Shown here: piece by piece, positions 33,460 to 41,983 of the stretch
How the letters are laid out: the number at the start of each line of letters is the position of its first letter
Numbering within the stretch: position 1 is the first letter of the stretch
Assembly: GCF_000980875.1 (NCBI RefSeq)
Contig: NZ_LAYO01000108.1
Coordinates: 1 to 64,000 of the forward strand
Source: Leucobacter sp. Ag1
GTDB taxonomy: Bacteria; Actinomycetota; Actinomycetes; Actinomycetales; Microbacteriaceae
Reading direction: 5' to 3'
Length of the DNA stretch: 64,000 nucleotides
Translations under genes and position numbers: made by a program
The notes under the pieces: model-generated
Database searches by the model: none
The model's input: only the letters and a program-made list of their open reading frames with translations
What the model was told of the DNA's origin: nothing

Positions 33460-33626
33460 CAGTCGCAGCAGCCGCAGCCGCGGCGGCGCACCAGCATCTC
33501 GTTCGGCTGCATCACGAGGCGCGAGTAGCGCTCGGCGCGCTTCGCGGCGGCCTCATCGATGCGATCCGTGCGCTTCGCGCTGCGGCCGGTGGTGCTGCTC
33601 TCGGAGGAACGGACGGACGGGTTCAT
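33459..33626 (-). CDS. 55-aa basic protein with CGCC tail, downstream of catalase
   Basis: A small frame reading leftward 25 bases after the catalase stop, with GGAG about 6 bases before its ATG. The 55-aa product is rich in Arg, Ser and Lys with a helical middle (DEAAAKRAERYSRLV) and ends RRRGCGCCD, giving three Cys in five residues. There is no signal peptide. The Cys tail could bind a metal or heme or act as a redox switch. Co-transcription with catalase suggests a role in oxidative stress or in catalase maturation. I do not recognise a named family. Confidence 0.65.
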   Translation of the reverse strand: MNPSVRSSESSTTGRSAKRTDRIDEAAAKRAERYSRLVMQPNEMLVRRRGCGCCD

Positions 33627-33651
33627 GGGGTTCTCCAATGCTCGTGCGGGC

Positions 33652-35103
33652 TCAGGCCAGGTTCGCGCGGAGCGCGGCACCCAGCTCGGCGTCGACGCTG
33701 CTCCAGTAGGCGATCGCGCGTTCGCGGATATCGGCGTTCTGCACGGATCCGACGGCGCCCGTGATGGTCGCGAGGAAGCGCTCCTTCGCGGCCGCGTCGA
33801 ACACGTCGCGGTAGAGGGTGCCGGCCTGGCCGAAGTCGTCGTCCTCGGCGTGCAGGGTCGCCGCGGCGCGCACCAGCTCGCCGTCGGACTCCCAGGAGCC
33901 CGCACCCGCGGCGGCGGGATCGGCGACGGGGCCGCCGAGCGAGTTGGGGGCGTAGACCGGCGTGCTCGGCGAGTTGAAGCCGTGCCGCTGCGCGCCGTCC
34001 TGCGAGTAGTTCGCGACCGGTGCCACGGGGGCGTTGACCGGGATCTGGGTGTAGTTCGTGCCCACGCGGTAGCGCTGCGCGTCGGGGTACGAGAACACGC
34101 GGGCCATCAGCATCTTGTCGGGCGAGATGTCGATGCCGGGGACGGTGTTCGCCGGTGAGAAGGCGGCCTGCTCGATCTGCGCGAAGAAGTTCTCGGGGTT
34201 GCGGTTCAGCGTGTGGACGCCCACCTCGATCTTCGGGTAGTCCGCGTGCGGCCACACCTTGGTCAGGTCGAAGGGGTTGAAGCGGTAGGTCTTCGCCTCC
34301 TCGTAGGGCATGACCTGGACCGAGACCTTCCAGGCGGGGAAGTCGCCGCGCTCGATCGCCTCGTACAGGTCGCGGCGGTAGTAGTCGGCGTCGGCACCGG
34401 CGATCGCCTCGGCCTCCTCGCCGCTCATCTCCTCGTTGCCCTGCAGCGCGTCGAAGTGGTACTTCACCCAGAAGCGCTCGCCCTCCGCGTTGATCCACTG
34501 GTAGGTGTGCGAACCGAAGCCCGGCATGTGGCGCCACGAGCGGGGCAGGCCGCGGTCGCCCATGAGGTAGGTGACCTGGTGGGCCGACTCGGGCGAGAGA
34601 GTCCAGAAGTCCCACTGCATGTCGGCGTCGCGCAGGCCGGAACCCGGCAGGCGCTTCTGCGAGTGGATGAAGTCGGGGAACTTGATGCCGTCGCGGATGA
34701 AGAACACGGGGGTGTTGTTGCCGACGATGTCGTAGTTGCCCTCGCTCGTGTAGAACTTCACCGAGAAGCCGCGAACGTCGCGCCAGGTGTCGGGCGAGCC
34801 CTGCTCTCCGGCGACCGAGGAGAAGCGCTGCACCGTCTCGGTGCGCGCGCCGGGCTGGAACACCGCGGCCCGGGTGTAGGCCGAGACGTCGCCGGTGACG
34901 ACGAACTCGCCGAAGGCGCCGCCGCCCTTGGCATGCACGATCCGCTCGGGGATCCGCTCGCGGTTGAACTGGGCCAGCTTCTCGACCAGGTAGCGGTCGT
35001 GCAGCGCGATCGCGCCGTCAGGACCGGCGCTGAGCGAGTGGGCGTCGCTCGCGACCGGCGTTCCGGTCTGGGTGGTGGTCTGCGGGGTCTGGGGGCTGGA
35101 CAT
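33652..35103 (-). CDS. katA: monofunctional heme catalase
   Basis: A 483-aa clade-type small-subunit catalase converting hydrogen peroxide to water and oxygen in the cytoplasm. The distal His lies in [12 protein letters not shown], the family signature around the distal Asn in [14 protein letters not shown], and the proximal heme Tyr in [20 protein letters not shown] lies five bases before ATG 35103. The Fur-family gene ends 74 bases upstream on the same strand, so a fur-cat operon under peroxide or iron control is likely, as in the furA-katG pairs of mycobacteria. Confidence 0.96.
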   Translation of the reverse strand: MSSPQTPQTTTQTGTPVASDAHSLSAGPDGAIALHDRYLVEKLAQFNRERIPERIVHAKGGGAFGEFVVTGDVSAYTRAAVFQPGARTETVQRFSSVAGEQGSPDTWRDVRGFSVKFYTSEGNYDIVGNNTPVFFIRDGIKFPDFIHSQKRLPGSGLRDADMQWDFWTLSPESAHQVTYLMGDRGLPRSWRHMPGFGSHTYQWINAEGERFWVKYHFDALQGNEEMSGEEAEAIAGADADYYRRDLYEAIERGDFPAWKVSVQVMPYEEAKTYRFNPFDLTKVWPHADYPKIEVGVHTLNRNPENFFAQIEQAAFSPANTVPGIDISPDKMLMARVFSYPDAQRYRVGTNYTQIPVNAPVAPVANYSQDGAQRHGFNSPSTPVYAPNSLGGPVADPAAAGAGSWESDGELVRAAATLHAEDDDFGQAGTLYRDVFDAAAKERFLATITGAVGSVQNADIRERAIAYWSSVDAELGAALRANLA

Positions 35104-35177
35104 GGCTCTCCTTGGGGGATTTCCGGGCACGACGAATCACCGCCCGGCCGTGGGGCGGGCGGACGAACGCGAGTCGT

Positions 35178-35600
35178 CTATGCGGCCGAGGCTCGGCACG
35201 TGGGGCACAGGCCCCAGAACGTGACCTCGGCGGTCTGAACGGTGAAACCCGACGTGGACGACGGGTCGAGGCACGGCGCGTGACCGACGACGCAGTCCAC
35301 ATCACCGACCGCACCGCATTCGGTGCAGACGATGTGGTGGTGGTTGTCGCCGACGCGCCGTTCATACAGCGCCGCGGATCCTGCCGGCTCGATCCGGCGG
35401 GCGAGGCCCGCCTCCGTCAGGTCCGCGAGGATGTTGTGCACCGACTGGATCGAGGTGGTCGGCACGGTTCTCGCGACCACCCGGAACACCTGGTCGGCGT
35501 CCGAGTGGGGCATGGAGGCGAGCGCGTCGAGCACGGCGACCCGGCCAGCGGTCGCACGCAATCCGGCACTGCGCAATGCCGATTCGAGCGTCGTCTCCAT
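35178..35600 (-). CDS. Fur-family regulator (FurA/CatR/PerR-like)
   Basis: A 140-aa Fur protein: N-terminal winged helix, then the regulatory metal segment DNHHHIVC. Two CxxC pairs (CTEC and CPTC) form the structural zinc site. Its position upstream of catalase, same strand, suggests a peroxide-sensing repressor that controls itself and the catalase. ATG 35600 follows a G-rich stretch. An imperfect CACT...AGTG palindrome (35616-35631) covers the region just upstream and is a good candidate for its own operator. Confidence 0.9.
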   Translation of the reverse strand: METTLESALRSAGLRATAGRVAVLDALASMPHSDADQVFRVVARTVPTTSIQSVHNILADLTEAGLARRIEPAGSAALYERRVGDNHHHIVCTECGAVGDVDCVVGHAPCLDPSSTSGFTVQTAEVTFWGLCPTCRASAA

Positions 35601-35611
35601 GTTCCCCAACC

Positions 35612-36451
35612 CTACCACTTAGTTTTTAGTGATTCAAAAATAGATGCCGTGTCCGGCGTGGCCCCGCTCCGATTCTCCCGCAGCGGGCCGCGATCCTCCA
35701 GGGCGAGCGAGCGCCGGTACCGGCCGGGCGTCTGCCCGACGAGCTCGGTGAAGGCGTCGATGAACGCGCTCGGGTTCGCCCAGCCGCACGCCGTGGCGGT
35801 GTCGACCACCGAGACCCCGTCGGTGAGCAGCAGGAGCGCGCGGTGCACGCGCAGCTGGATCCGCCACTGCCGGAAGCTCATGCCGACCTCCTGCCGGAAC
35901 AGGCGGCTGAGCGTGCGACCGCTCGCGCCGACCCTGCGGCCGAGCTGCTCGAGGGTCTCGGGGCTCGACAGGTCCTGCTCGACCAGGCGGGTCAGGGCGC
36001 GGAGCCGGTCGTCGTGCGGCTCCGGCAGGTGCAGGGGCTGCTCGGGCGTCGCGCACACGTCCTCGATGATCACGCGGCGCAGCCGATCCCGCGACTCGGG
36101 CGAGCGCGACGGATCCCCGGTCAGCGTCAGCGCGGCCTCGCGCGCCAGGGCGCTCATCGCGAGCACCGCCGGTCGCGCGGGAAGCAGCCCCGCGAGCTCG
36201 GTGGGCAGGAACACGACCCGCATGTCGGTCGCCCCGTGCGCCCGGTGCCGGTGCCGGAACCCCGCCGGGATCCAGACCACCCGGTTCGACGGGGCGATCC
36301 ACGATCCGTCGTCGGTGACGAGCGAGAGCACCCCGGTCGCCGGGTATACGAGGTGCCCCATGGCGTGCAGGTGCACGGGGGTGCGCTCGGCGTGGTCCAG
36401 GAGCAGGATCTGCTCGGGCGCGAGCGAGTCGTGGCGGGTTTCAGGCATCAT
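35612..36451 (-). CDS. AraC-family transcriptional regulator with N-terminal cupin
   Basis: A 279-aa protein with an N-terminal cupin-like sensor (HLHAMGHLVYPATGVL to FRHRHRAHG) and a C-terminal double helix-turn-helix (about residues 160-260, with GRTLSRLF and CGWANPSAFIDAF). The layout matches regulators that sit beside MFS exporters. It is divergent from the MFS gene and likely represses or activates it. The start follows TACAGT by five bases with no ribosome site, suggesting a leaderless mRNA. Its 3' end overlaps the promoter of the Fur gene. Confidence 0.88.
   Translation of the reverse strand: MMPETRHDSLAPEQILLLDHAERTPVHLHAMGHLVYPATGVLSLVTDDGSWIAPSNRVVWIPAGFRHRHRAHGATDMRVVFLPTELAGLLPARPAVLAMSALAREAALTLTGDPSRSPESRDRLRRVIIEDVCATPEQPLHLPEPHDDRLRALTRLVEQDLSSPETLEQLGRRVGASGRTLSRLFRQEVGMSFRQWRIQLRVHRALLLLTDGVSVVDTATACGWANPSAFIDAFTELVGQTPGRYRRSLALEDRGPLRENRSGATPDTASIFESLKTKW
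35616..35631. promoter_or_regulatory. probable autoregulatory operator of the Fur-family gene
   Basis: CACTTAGTTTTTAGTG has 7-base arms matching at 5 positions around two central bases. It is the only AT-rich element in the region and lies 16-31 bases before the regulator's start, overlapping the end of the AraC-type gene. Confidence 0.45.
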
Positions 36452-36591
36452 CGGTCACTGTACCGGTGGATCGCCTCCGCCGGCGGCGATGGAATGGAAG
36501 CACTGGTCGGAATCCCCGACCGCGTCCCGATGCCGAGCCGCCGCAGCCCCTGCCGCTCGTGCGTCTCGGCCCCCTCGTGAAGGAGCCGCCC

Positions 36592-37899
36592 GTGCGCACC
36601 TCGGAAATCCCGATCACCGACGACCTCCCGGTCGAGGCCGCGCGGCCCGACGAGCGTCCGGTCGAACGCTCCCGGAGCCGGGGCGGCATGCTGCTGCTCG
36701 CCGCCGGCCTGATCCTCATCGGCCTCAACCTGCGCATCGGCGTCGCCTCGATCGGACCGGTGCTCGGCGAGATCCGCGACGCGCTGGGGCTCTCGACCAC
36801 CGCGGCGGGCCTCCTCACCACGATCCCGGTCTTCGCCTTCGGCGCCTTCGCGTTCCTCACGCCCGGGCTCACGCGCCGCCTCGGCATGCACCGGCTGCTC
36901 GGCGTCACCATGATCGTGCTCGCCGCCGGGATCCTGCTGCGCCTGCACCCGAGCCTCGTCGGGCTGTTCGTCGGGACCGTGCTCGTCGGCGCCGCGATCG
37001 CCGTCGGCAACGTGCTCATGCCGCCCGCCATCAAGCAGGACTTCTCGCATCGGTCCGGGCTCATGATGGGGCTCTACTCGACCGCCCTGTTCGTCGGCGC
37101 GGCCGCCGCATCGGGCCTGACCGTTCCGCTGCTGCCGCTGGTGGGCGGCGACTGGCGTGCGGCGCTCGCCGTCTGGGCGGCGCCCGCGATCCTCGCCGCC
37201 GCGATCTGGATCCCGCAGATGCGCCGCTCGCCCGGCTGCGCGCGGGCCGGCGCCGGGGTCGCCGACGCGCCCTCCGAGGCCGGCGAGCCGCCGTTCCGCG
37301 CGATCCTCGGCGACCCCATCGCCATCGCCGTCACCGCGCTCATGGGTCTGCAGAGCGCCGCCTACTACACGAGCCTCACCTGGGTGCCGACGATCCTGCA
37401 GGACGCCGGCATCGCCGCCGGCACCGCCGGCTGGCTGTTCGCGTTCTCGGCGTTCCCCGGGATCCTCGCCTCGTTCGTGGTGCCCGCGCTCGCGAAGCGG
37501 ATCCGGCCCGTCTGGCTGCCGGTCGCGGTCGCGGTCGCGCTGATGGCCGCCGCCTACGTCGGGCTCGCGGTCGCCCCGGCCGCGGCGCCCTACCTGTGGA
37601 TGACGCTGCTCGGCCTCGGGCAGGGCGCGTCGATCAGCCTGTCGCTCGCCTACATCGTGCTGCGCTCGCCCGACGCGCACCACACGGGTCACCTCTCGAC
37701 GATGGCGCAGGGCTTCGGCTACCTGATCGCCGGGCTCGCGCCCATCGGCTTCGGCGCGGTGCACGCCCTCAGCGGGGAGTGGACGCTGCCGCTCGCCGCG
37801 CTCGGCCTGCTGCTCGTGCTCCAGCTCGTCGCCGGAGTCGTCGCCAGCCGGCCCGGGCACATCCGGGCCAGGGTTCCGGTGCGGCGCGTCAGTTCGTGA
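36592..37899 (+). CDS. MFS transporter, CynX/NimT-like
   Basis: A 435-aa protein with twelve membrane helices. The opening AGLILIGLNLRIGVASIGPVL segment, split across the first helix, is typical of the CynX/NimT (cyanate / 2-nitroimidazole transporter) branch of the major facilitator superfamily. The GTG at 36592 is taken as the start because AAGGAG lies six bases before it; the frame upstream has no sign of coding. It is divergent from the AraC regulator and its last 11 bases overlap the end of the convergent HAD gene. Substrate unknown, probably a small organic anion or drug. Confidence 0.85.
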   Translation: MRTSEIPITDDLPVEAARPDERPVERSRSRGGMLLLAAGLILIGLNLRIGVASIGPVLGEIRDALGLSTTAAGLLTTIPVFAFGAFAFLTPGLTRRLGMHRLLGVTMIVLAAGILLRLHPSLVGLFVGTVLVGAAIAVGNVLMPPAIKQDFSHRSGLMMGLYSTALFVGAAAASGLTVPLLPLVGGDWRAALAVWAAPAILAAAIWIPQMRRSPGCARAGAGVADAPSEAGEPPFRAILGDPIAIAVTALMGLQSAAYYTSLTWVPTILQDAGIAAGTAGWLFAFSAFPGILASFVVPALAKRIRPVWLPVAVAVALMAAAYVGLAVAPAAAPYLWMTLLGLGQGASISLSLAYIVLRSPDAHHTGHLSTMAQGFGYLIAGLAPIGFGAVHALSGEWTLPLAALGLLLVLQLVAGVVASRPGHIRARVPVRRVSS

Positions 37900-38641
37900 C
37901 GCGGCGCGAGATCGAGTCGATCAGACCGGGCAGCTCGTCCATGCGCGTGAACACCGCGGCGGCGCCCGCCGCGCGCAGCGCCTCGGGCGCCGTGCGGGTG
38001 GGGCCCTCGGGAGAGAAGCCGAGCACGGTGGCACCCGCCGCCACGCCCGCGGTGGTGCCCGAGACGGTGTCCTCGACCACGATCGCGCGGTCCGCGTCGA
38101 TACCGACCGCCGCGGCCGCCGCGAGGTAGACGTCGGGTGCGGGCTTGCTGCGGGGCTGATCCATGCCGCTCAGCACCCGGCCGCCGAACAGCGGGGCGAG
38201 GCCCGTCAGCTCGAGCTGCATCCGCGCCTTCGGCAGGTCGGCGCCCGTCGCGACCGCGATCCGGCCCGCGAAGCGCTCGGACGCCGCCGCAACGGCCTCT
38301 CGCGCTCCCGGGATCGCGGACAGCTCCGCGCGCAGACGCTCGTCGCGGCGCTCGCGGAACAGCCCGATCCACTCGTCGGTGATGCGGAAACCGGTGCGGT
38401 CCAGGATCACCTCCCACTCGTCCTTCAGCGCGCGACCGATGAACAATCGAATGCAGTCCTCCGCCGAGATCGCCCAGCCGAGCTCGTGCAGCATCTCGCG
38501 CAGCACGCCGTTCGTGATCAGCTCGGAATCGACGAGCACGCCGTCGCAGTCGAACAGCACCCCGTCGAAGCCGCCGCTCGCGGCCCCCGTCGTCGTATCG
38601 GAGGAGGCGGTGGCGGCGGTCGGCTGCGGGGTCCCGGTCAT
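37889..38641 (-). CDS. HAD-superfamily hydrolase, beta-phosphoglucomutase-like
   Basis: A 250-aa protein with motif I FDCDGVLVDSE (DxD nucleophile pair), motif II near VATGAD, Lys in SKPAPDVY and motif IV VEDTVSG. A helical cap is inserted after motif I. This subfamily hydrolyses or isomerises sugar phosphates; the exact substrate cannot be read. A low-complexity Thr/Ala lead of about 24 residues precedes the fold. It is convergent with the MFS gene with an 11-base overlap. Confidence 0.88.
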   Translation of the reverse strand: MTGTPQPTAATASSDTTTGAASGGFDGVLFDCDGVLVDSELITNGVLREMLHELGWAISAEDCIRLFIGRALKDEWEVILDRTGFRITDEWIGLFRERRDERLRAELSAIPGAREAVAAASERFAGRIAVATGADLPKARMQLELTGLAPLFGGRVLSGMDQPRSKPAPDVYLAAAAAVGIDADRAIVVEDTVSGTTAGVAAGATVLGFSPEGPTRTAPEALRAAGAAAVFTRMDELPGLIDSISRRVTN

Positions 38642-38650
38642 GCTCGGAGG

Positions 38651-39238
38651 CTATCCCACCTCGCTGAGGTCGATGAGCGCGAGCCGCGTGCCCGCGGAGG
38701 TCGGCCCCTCGAGCACCACGATCTCGGGGAGGCGCTCGCCCGAGCCGCTCGACGGCACCGAGAGCCGCTGCGCATCGAAGATCTCGATCAGCCCCTGCCC
38801 GACCGCGCGGTCGAGGACCGCCTGCGGCAGCTCGCCCGGCTGCACCTCGCGGAACCGCGTGTCGAGCGTGATGGACCCGTGCTCCGGGACCCGCACCAGC
38901 GCGCTGCGGTCGACCGTCGACCGCGCGCCGCCTCCCGACGACTCCGATTGGACCAGCTGCGTCCCCTCGGGGAACGAGATGCGCGCCCGATCCTCGACCG
39001 CGCTCAGGATCTCGGTCTCCGAGGCGGTCCGGCACGCCTGCGCGTCGTGGAGGAAGCACTCCGTGCCCCGCTCCTGGGTCTCGGGCAGCACCGACCCGAC
39101 CCAGAACGCCAGGCCGACGAAGATCGCCACGGCGGCCGCGCCGAGAGCGACGACGAGGCCCCAGTGCGCGGAGGTCCGGGTCGCGAGCCGGGCCGGGCCG
39201 TCGACCTCGGTCGCCTCGGGGAGCTCCGGAAGCGTCAT
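38651..39238 (-). CDS. membrane-anchored protein of unknown function
   Basis: A 195-aa protein with one membrane helix (about residues 26-50) after a short acidic lead. The external part of about 145 residues has two Cys in an ECFLHDAQACR segment that could form a disulphide. No family is recognised. ATG 39238 follows GAGAGGG; the longer frame to 39370 overlaps the divergent promoter region. It lies 9 bases upstream of the HAD gene on the same strand, so the two are probably an operon. Confidence 0.65.
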   Translation of the reverse strand: MTLPELPEATEVDGPARLATRTSAHWGLVVALGAAAVAIFVGLAFWVGSVLPETQERGTECFLHDAQACRTASETEILSAVEDRARISFPEGTQLVQSESSGGGARSTVDRSALVRVPEHGSITLDTRFREVQPGELPQAVLDRAVGQGLIEIFDAQRLSVPSSGSGERLPEIVVLEGPTSAGTRLALIDLSEVG

Positions 39239-39388
39239 GGGATCCCTCTCCGCCGCGGGTGTCGGGCCGCCGCGGCTCCGGCCAGGATACTCAGCGGCGA
39301 TGAATCCTCGCGGGGCACCCGGAAAGCCGATACAAGTAGTGGTGGGCGATGAACGCCCGGCGACCCGCACCGCGTCGAAAGGGCACCC

Positions 39389-41026
39389 GTGACCGACTCC
39401 CAGCTGCTCCGCTACACCGGTCGCTTCGTGCGCACCGACCTCGACTGCGTCGGAGGCGAGGGCTCACCCGCCGACCCGGCCGCCGCACCCGAGGCGATGC
39501 TCGTCCGAGACGGGATCATCGTCGCCATCGGGTCCCGCGACGAGGTGCCCGCGCCGACCGACGCCCGCAGCATCGACCTCGGCGAGGGCTGGGCGATCCC
39601 GGGCCTCATCGAGCCGCACGGCCACCCCTCCGAGGCCGCGACCCTGCTCGGCGACGACGCCATCGACATCCGACCCGTCACCATCGGGACCGCCGACGAG
39701 GTGTGGGCCGCGATCCGCTCGGCGCTCGCCGCCGAGCCCCGGCCGGCGCGCGTCGTCGCGAACGGGTGGGATCCGCTGCTGCAGCGCGGCCTCGTGCCGC
39801 CCACGATCCAGGATCTCGACGCGCTCGCGGGCGAGATCCCGCTGGTGATCGTGCACAACTCGCTGCACTCCGTCTACTTCAACTCCGCCGCCGCGCGCGA
39901 GGCGGGCGTCGACCGCGACACCCCGGACCCCGCGGGCGCCTCCTACGGGCACGACGCGTCCGGCGAGCTCAGCGGCGTGGCCTACGAGGCCGCCGCGGTC
40001 GCCCGGATCGCGGGCCCCGCGCTGGCCGCCGCCGAAGCCGACATGCCCCGGCGCATGAGCGCGTACCTCGGCGACCTGCGCCGGCGCGGCATCACGACCA
40101 TCGCCGATCTCACCTGGACCGAGGACCTCGCGCGCCTCGCGACCGGCATGTCCGCGGCCGGGCGGCTGCCGATCCGCCTGCGCGGCTACGAGATGTCGAA
40201 GCCCGGCGCGACCGCCACCGCCGCGCTCGACAACGGCGACGCCCGCTACCGGCAGGTGGGGATCAAGATCTGGTCGGACGGCTCACCCTGGGTGGGCAAC
40301 ATCGCGACCTCGTTCCCCTACCTCGACACGGCGGCGACCCGGGCGCTCGGCTTCGCGCCCGGCCACATCGGGCACGCGAACTACTCGACGGAGCAGCTCA
40401 TCGAGATCGGATCGCAGTACGCGGGCGACGGCTGGCAGTTCGCCTGCCACGCGCACGGCGACGTCGCCATCGACAGCACCCTCGATGCCTACGAGGAGCT
40501 GATCCGGCGCTTCGGACTGCGGGACCACCGGTTCCGGATCGAGCACTGCGGCCTGATGACCCCGGCGCAGTTCGTGCGTGCGGCGGCGCTCGGTGTGACC
40601 GTCAGCCTGTTCGTCGACCACATCACCTACTGGGGCGACGTGCTGGTCGACGACCTGTTCGGTGAGCACGGAGCGGCGTGGGCGGACGCGGGCGCGGCCT
40701 TCGCGGCCGGGCACCGGGCGACGTTCCACAACGACGGCACCGTGACACCGTGCGAGCCGCTGCGCAACATGGCGGTCGCCGAGACCCGCACCTCGCGTAC
40801 GGGGCGCAGGCTGGACGGCGGCACCGGGGTCAGGCGCCTCGACGCGCTGCGGGCGCACACCGCGAACGCGGCCTGGCAGCTGCGCAGCGAGCACGAGATC
40901 GGGGCGCTCGCACCGGGCCTCCGCGCCGACTTCGCGGTGCTCGACGTGGATCCGCGCACGGCGGAACCGGAAGCGCTGGCCAGGGCGCGGACGCTCGCGA
41001 CCGCGGTCGACGGCGAGCTCGAATAG
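39389..41026 (+). CDS. amidohydrolase, YtcJ-like metal-dependent hydrolase
   Basis: A 545-aa amidohydrolase-superfamily enzyme. It has the N-terminal composite beta-sandwich, metal motif PHGHP, further ligands in CHAHGD and EHCG, and the C-terminal NDGTVTP and APGLRADFAVLDVDP segment typical of amidohydrolase family 3 (YtcJ). The start is GTG 39389 after GAAAGGG. It stands alone between two leftward genes. Substrate unknown; members act on N-acyl or amide bonds. A second YtcJ-like gene is at 58773. Confidence 0.85.
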   Translation: MTDSQLLRYTGRFVRTDLDCVGGEGSPADPAAAPEAMLVRDGIIVAIGSRDEVPAPTDARSIDLGEGWAIPGLIEPHGHPSEAATLLGDDAIDIRPVTIGTADEVWAAIRSALAAEPRPARVVANGWDPLLQRGLVPPTIQDLDALAGEIPLVIVHNSLHSVYFNSAAAREAGVDRDTPDPAGASYGHDASGELSGVAYEAAAVARIAGPALAAAEADMPRRMSAYLGDLRRRGITTIADLTWTEDLARLATGMSAAGRLPIRLRGYEMSKPGATATAALDNGDARYRQVGIKIWSDGSPWVGNIATSFPYLDTAATRALGFAPGHIGHANYSTEQLIEIGSQYAGDGWQFACHAHGDVAIDSTLDAYEELIRRFGLRDHRFRIEHCGLMTPAQFVRAAALGVTVSLFVDHITYWGDVLVDDLFGEHGAAWADAGAAFAAGHRATFHNDGTVTPCEPLRNMAVAETRTSRTGRRLDGGTGVRRLDALRAHTANAAWQLRSEHEIGALAPGLRADFAVLDVDPRTAEPEALARARTLATAVDGELE

Positions 41027-41082
41027 CGGGATCCCGGGCGGGGCCGGACCGGAGAACCGGTCGGAACTGAGCCGGCCCGGCG

Positions 41083-41763
41083 TCAGCCCTGCGGCCCGCC
41101 GCCGAGCTGCTGCGGCGTCGCGACGGTGCCGAGCGCCGCGCGCTGCTCGGGGTGCATCCAGGAGTAGTGCAGCGCGGAGTAGAGCAGCACCGGGTCGGCG
41201 TCGATCACGGCCGGCTGCAGGTCCCAGTGCTCGGCCCCGCGTTCGATCCGCAGGACGGGGACGAGCGCGGGAGCCTTGCCCGCGTTCCTGCGCCTCGTCG
41301 CGCGCACCGCGGTGACCTCGTGCCAGGCCACGTCGAAGTCGAAGCCCTGCAGCCGGATCGCGATGCCGCTCGTGCCGAAGGCGATGCACTGGCGATTCGC
41401 CCAGCTGCCTCGCGTGAACGATGCCGTGATCGCGTTCACGAACGCGAGGAGGAAGAAGAGGCCGAGCAAGCCGAAACCCGCGGCGACGATGAACGGCATC
41501 GGTCCCTGCATGCTCGGCGTCGTGCCGGCCTGCGCGAGCGTGCCCCACACGATCAGGCCGCACACCGCGGCGATGACGCCGCACGCGATGAGCAGCGGGA
41601 GCGGTGGCCGGCGCAGCGGCGCGACGTGCAGGTATGCGTCGGGTGCCGGGCGGTACGAGCGGTTGAAGAGCTCGGCCGGCATGATGCGGAGCGCCTTGCG
41701 CGACGGCGCACGACCGGCCCAGCCGTCGGGGATCGAGGCGATGCGCGGGTCGGGATCGGTCAT
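41083..41763 (-). CDS. two-helix membrane protein with PH-like cytoplasmic part
   Basis: A 226-aa protein with an N-terminal soluble segment of about 55 residues, two membrane helices (about 56-76 and 88-108) and a C-terminal beta-rich part in which FDFDVAWHEVTAV resembles bacterial PH-like or YcxB-like domains. No enzyme motif is seen. ATG 41763 is preferred to the earlier one at 41820. The upstream region carries nested palindromes (41842-41875) that may be its operator. Confidence 0.6.
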   Translation of the reverse strand: MTDPDPRIASIPDGWAGRAPSRKALRIMPAELFNRSYRPAPDAYLHVAPLRRPPLPLLIACGVIAAVCGLIVWGTLAQAGTTPSMQGPMPFIVAAGFGLLGLFFLLAFVNAITASFTRGSWANRQCIAFGTSGIAIRLQGFDFDVAWHEVTAVRATRRRNAGKAPALVPVLRIERGAEHWDLQPAVIDADPVLLYSALHYSWMHPEQRAALGTVATPQQLGGGPQG

Positions 41764-41841
41764 GCGGCATACGTTACCCGCGGGCGACGATCGCGGCACC
41801 GCTTCCACCGAGTTATCCACAGGTGGAGGGCGGTTCGAAAC

Positions 41842-41875
41842 TACACCGGTGTAATTTTCTCTTTGGAATTACACC
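41842..41875. promoter_or_regulatory. nested palindromes in an AT-rich intergenic region
   Basis: TACACCGGTGTA (41842-41853) is a perfect palindrome. Its right half extends into GGTGTAATT (41848-41856), which pairs perfectly with AATTACACC (41867-41875). Three copies of one half-site in alternating orientation suggest cooperative binding of a dimeric regulator, perhaps on the promoter of the leftward 226-aa gene. Within 41764-41983 there is also a DnaA-box-like 9-mer at 41813-41821 and a variant near 41946. Confidence 0.5.
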
Positions 41876-41983
41876 TGGTCAGAACGGGTTTCGTGAAAAC
41901 CGGATTCGCGTTTCTCCACGGGTGTCCCCAGTGCACTCCACAGAGTTGTCCACGAGCGGGACGCGGCGGTGGAGGCCGGGTCG

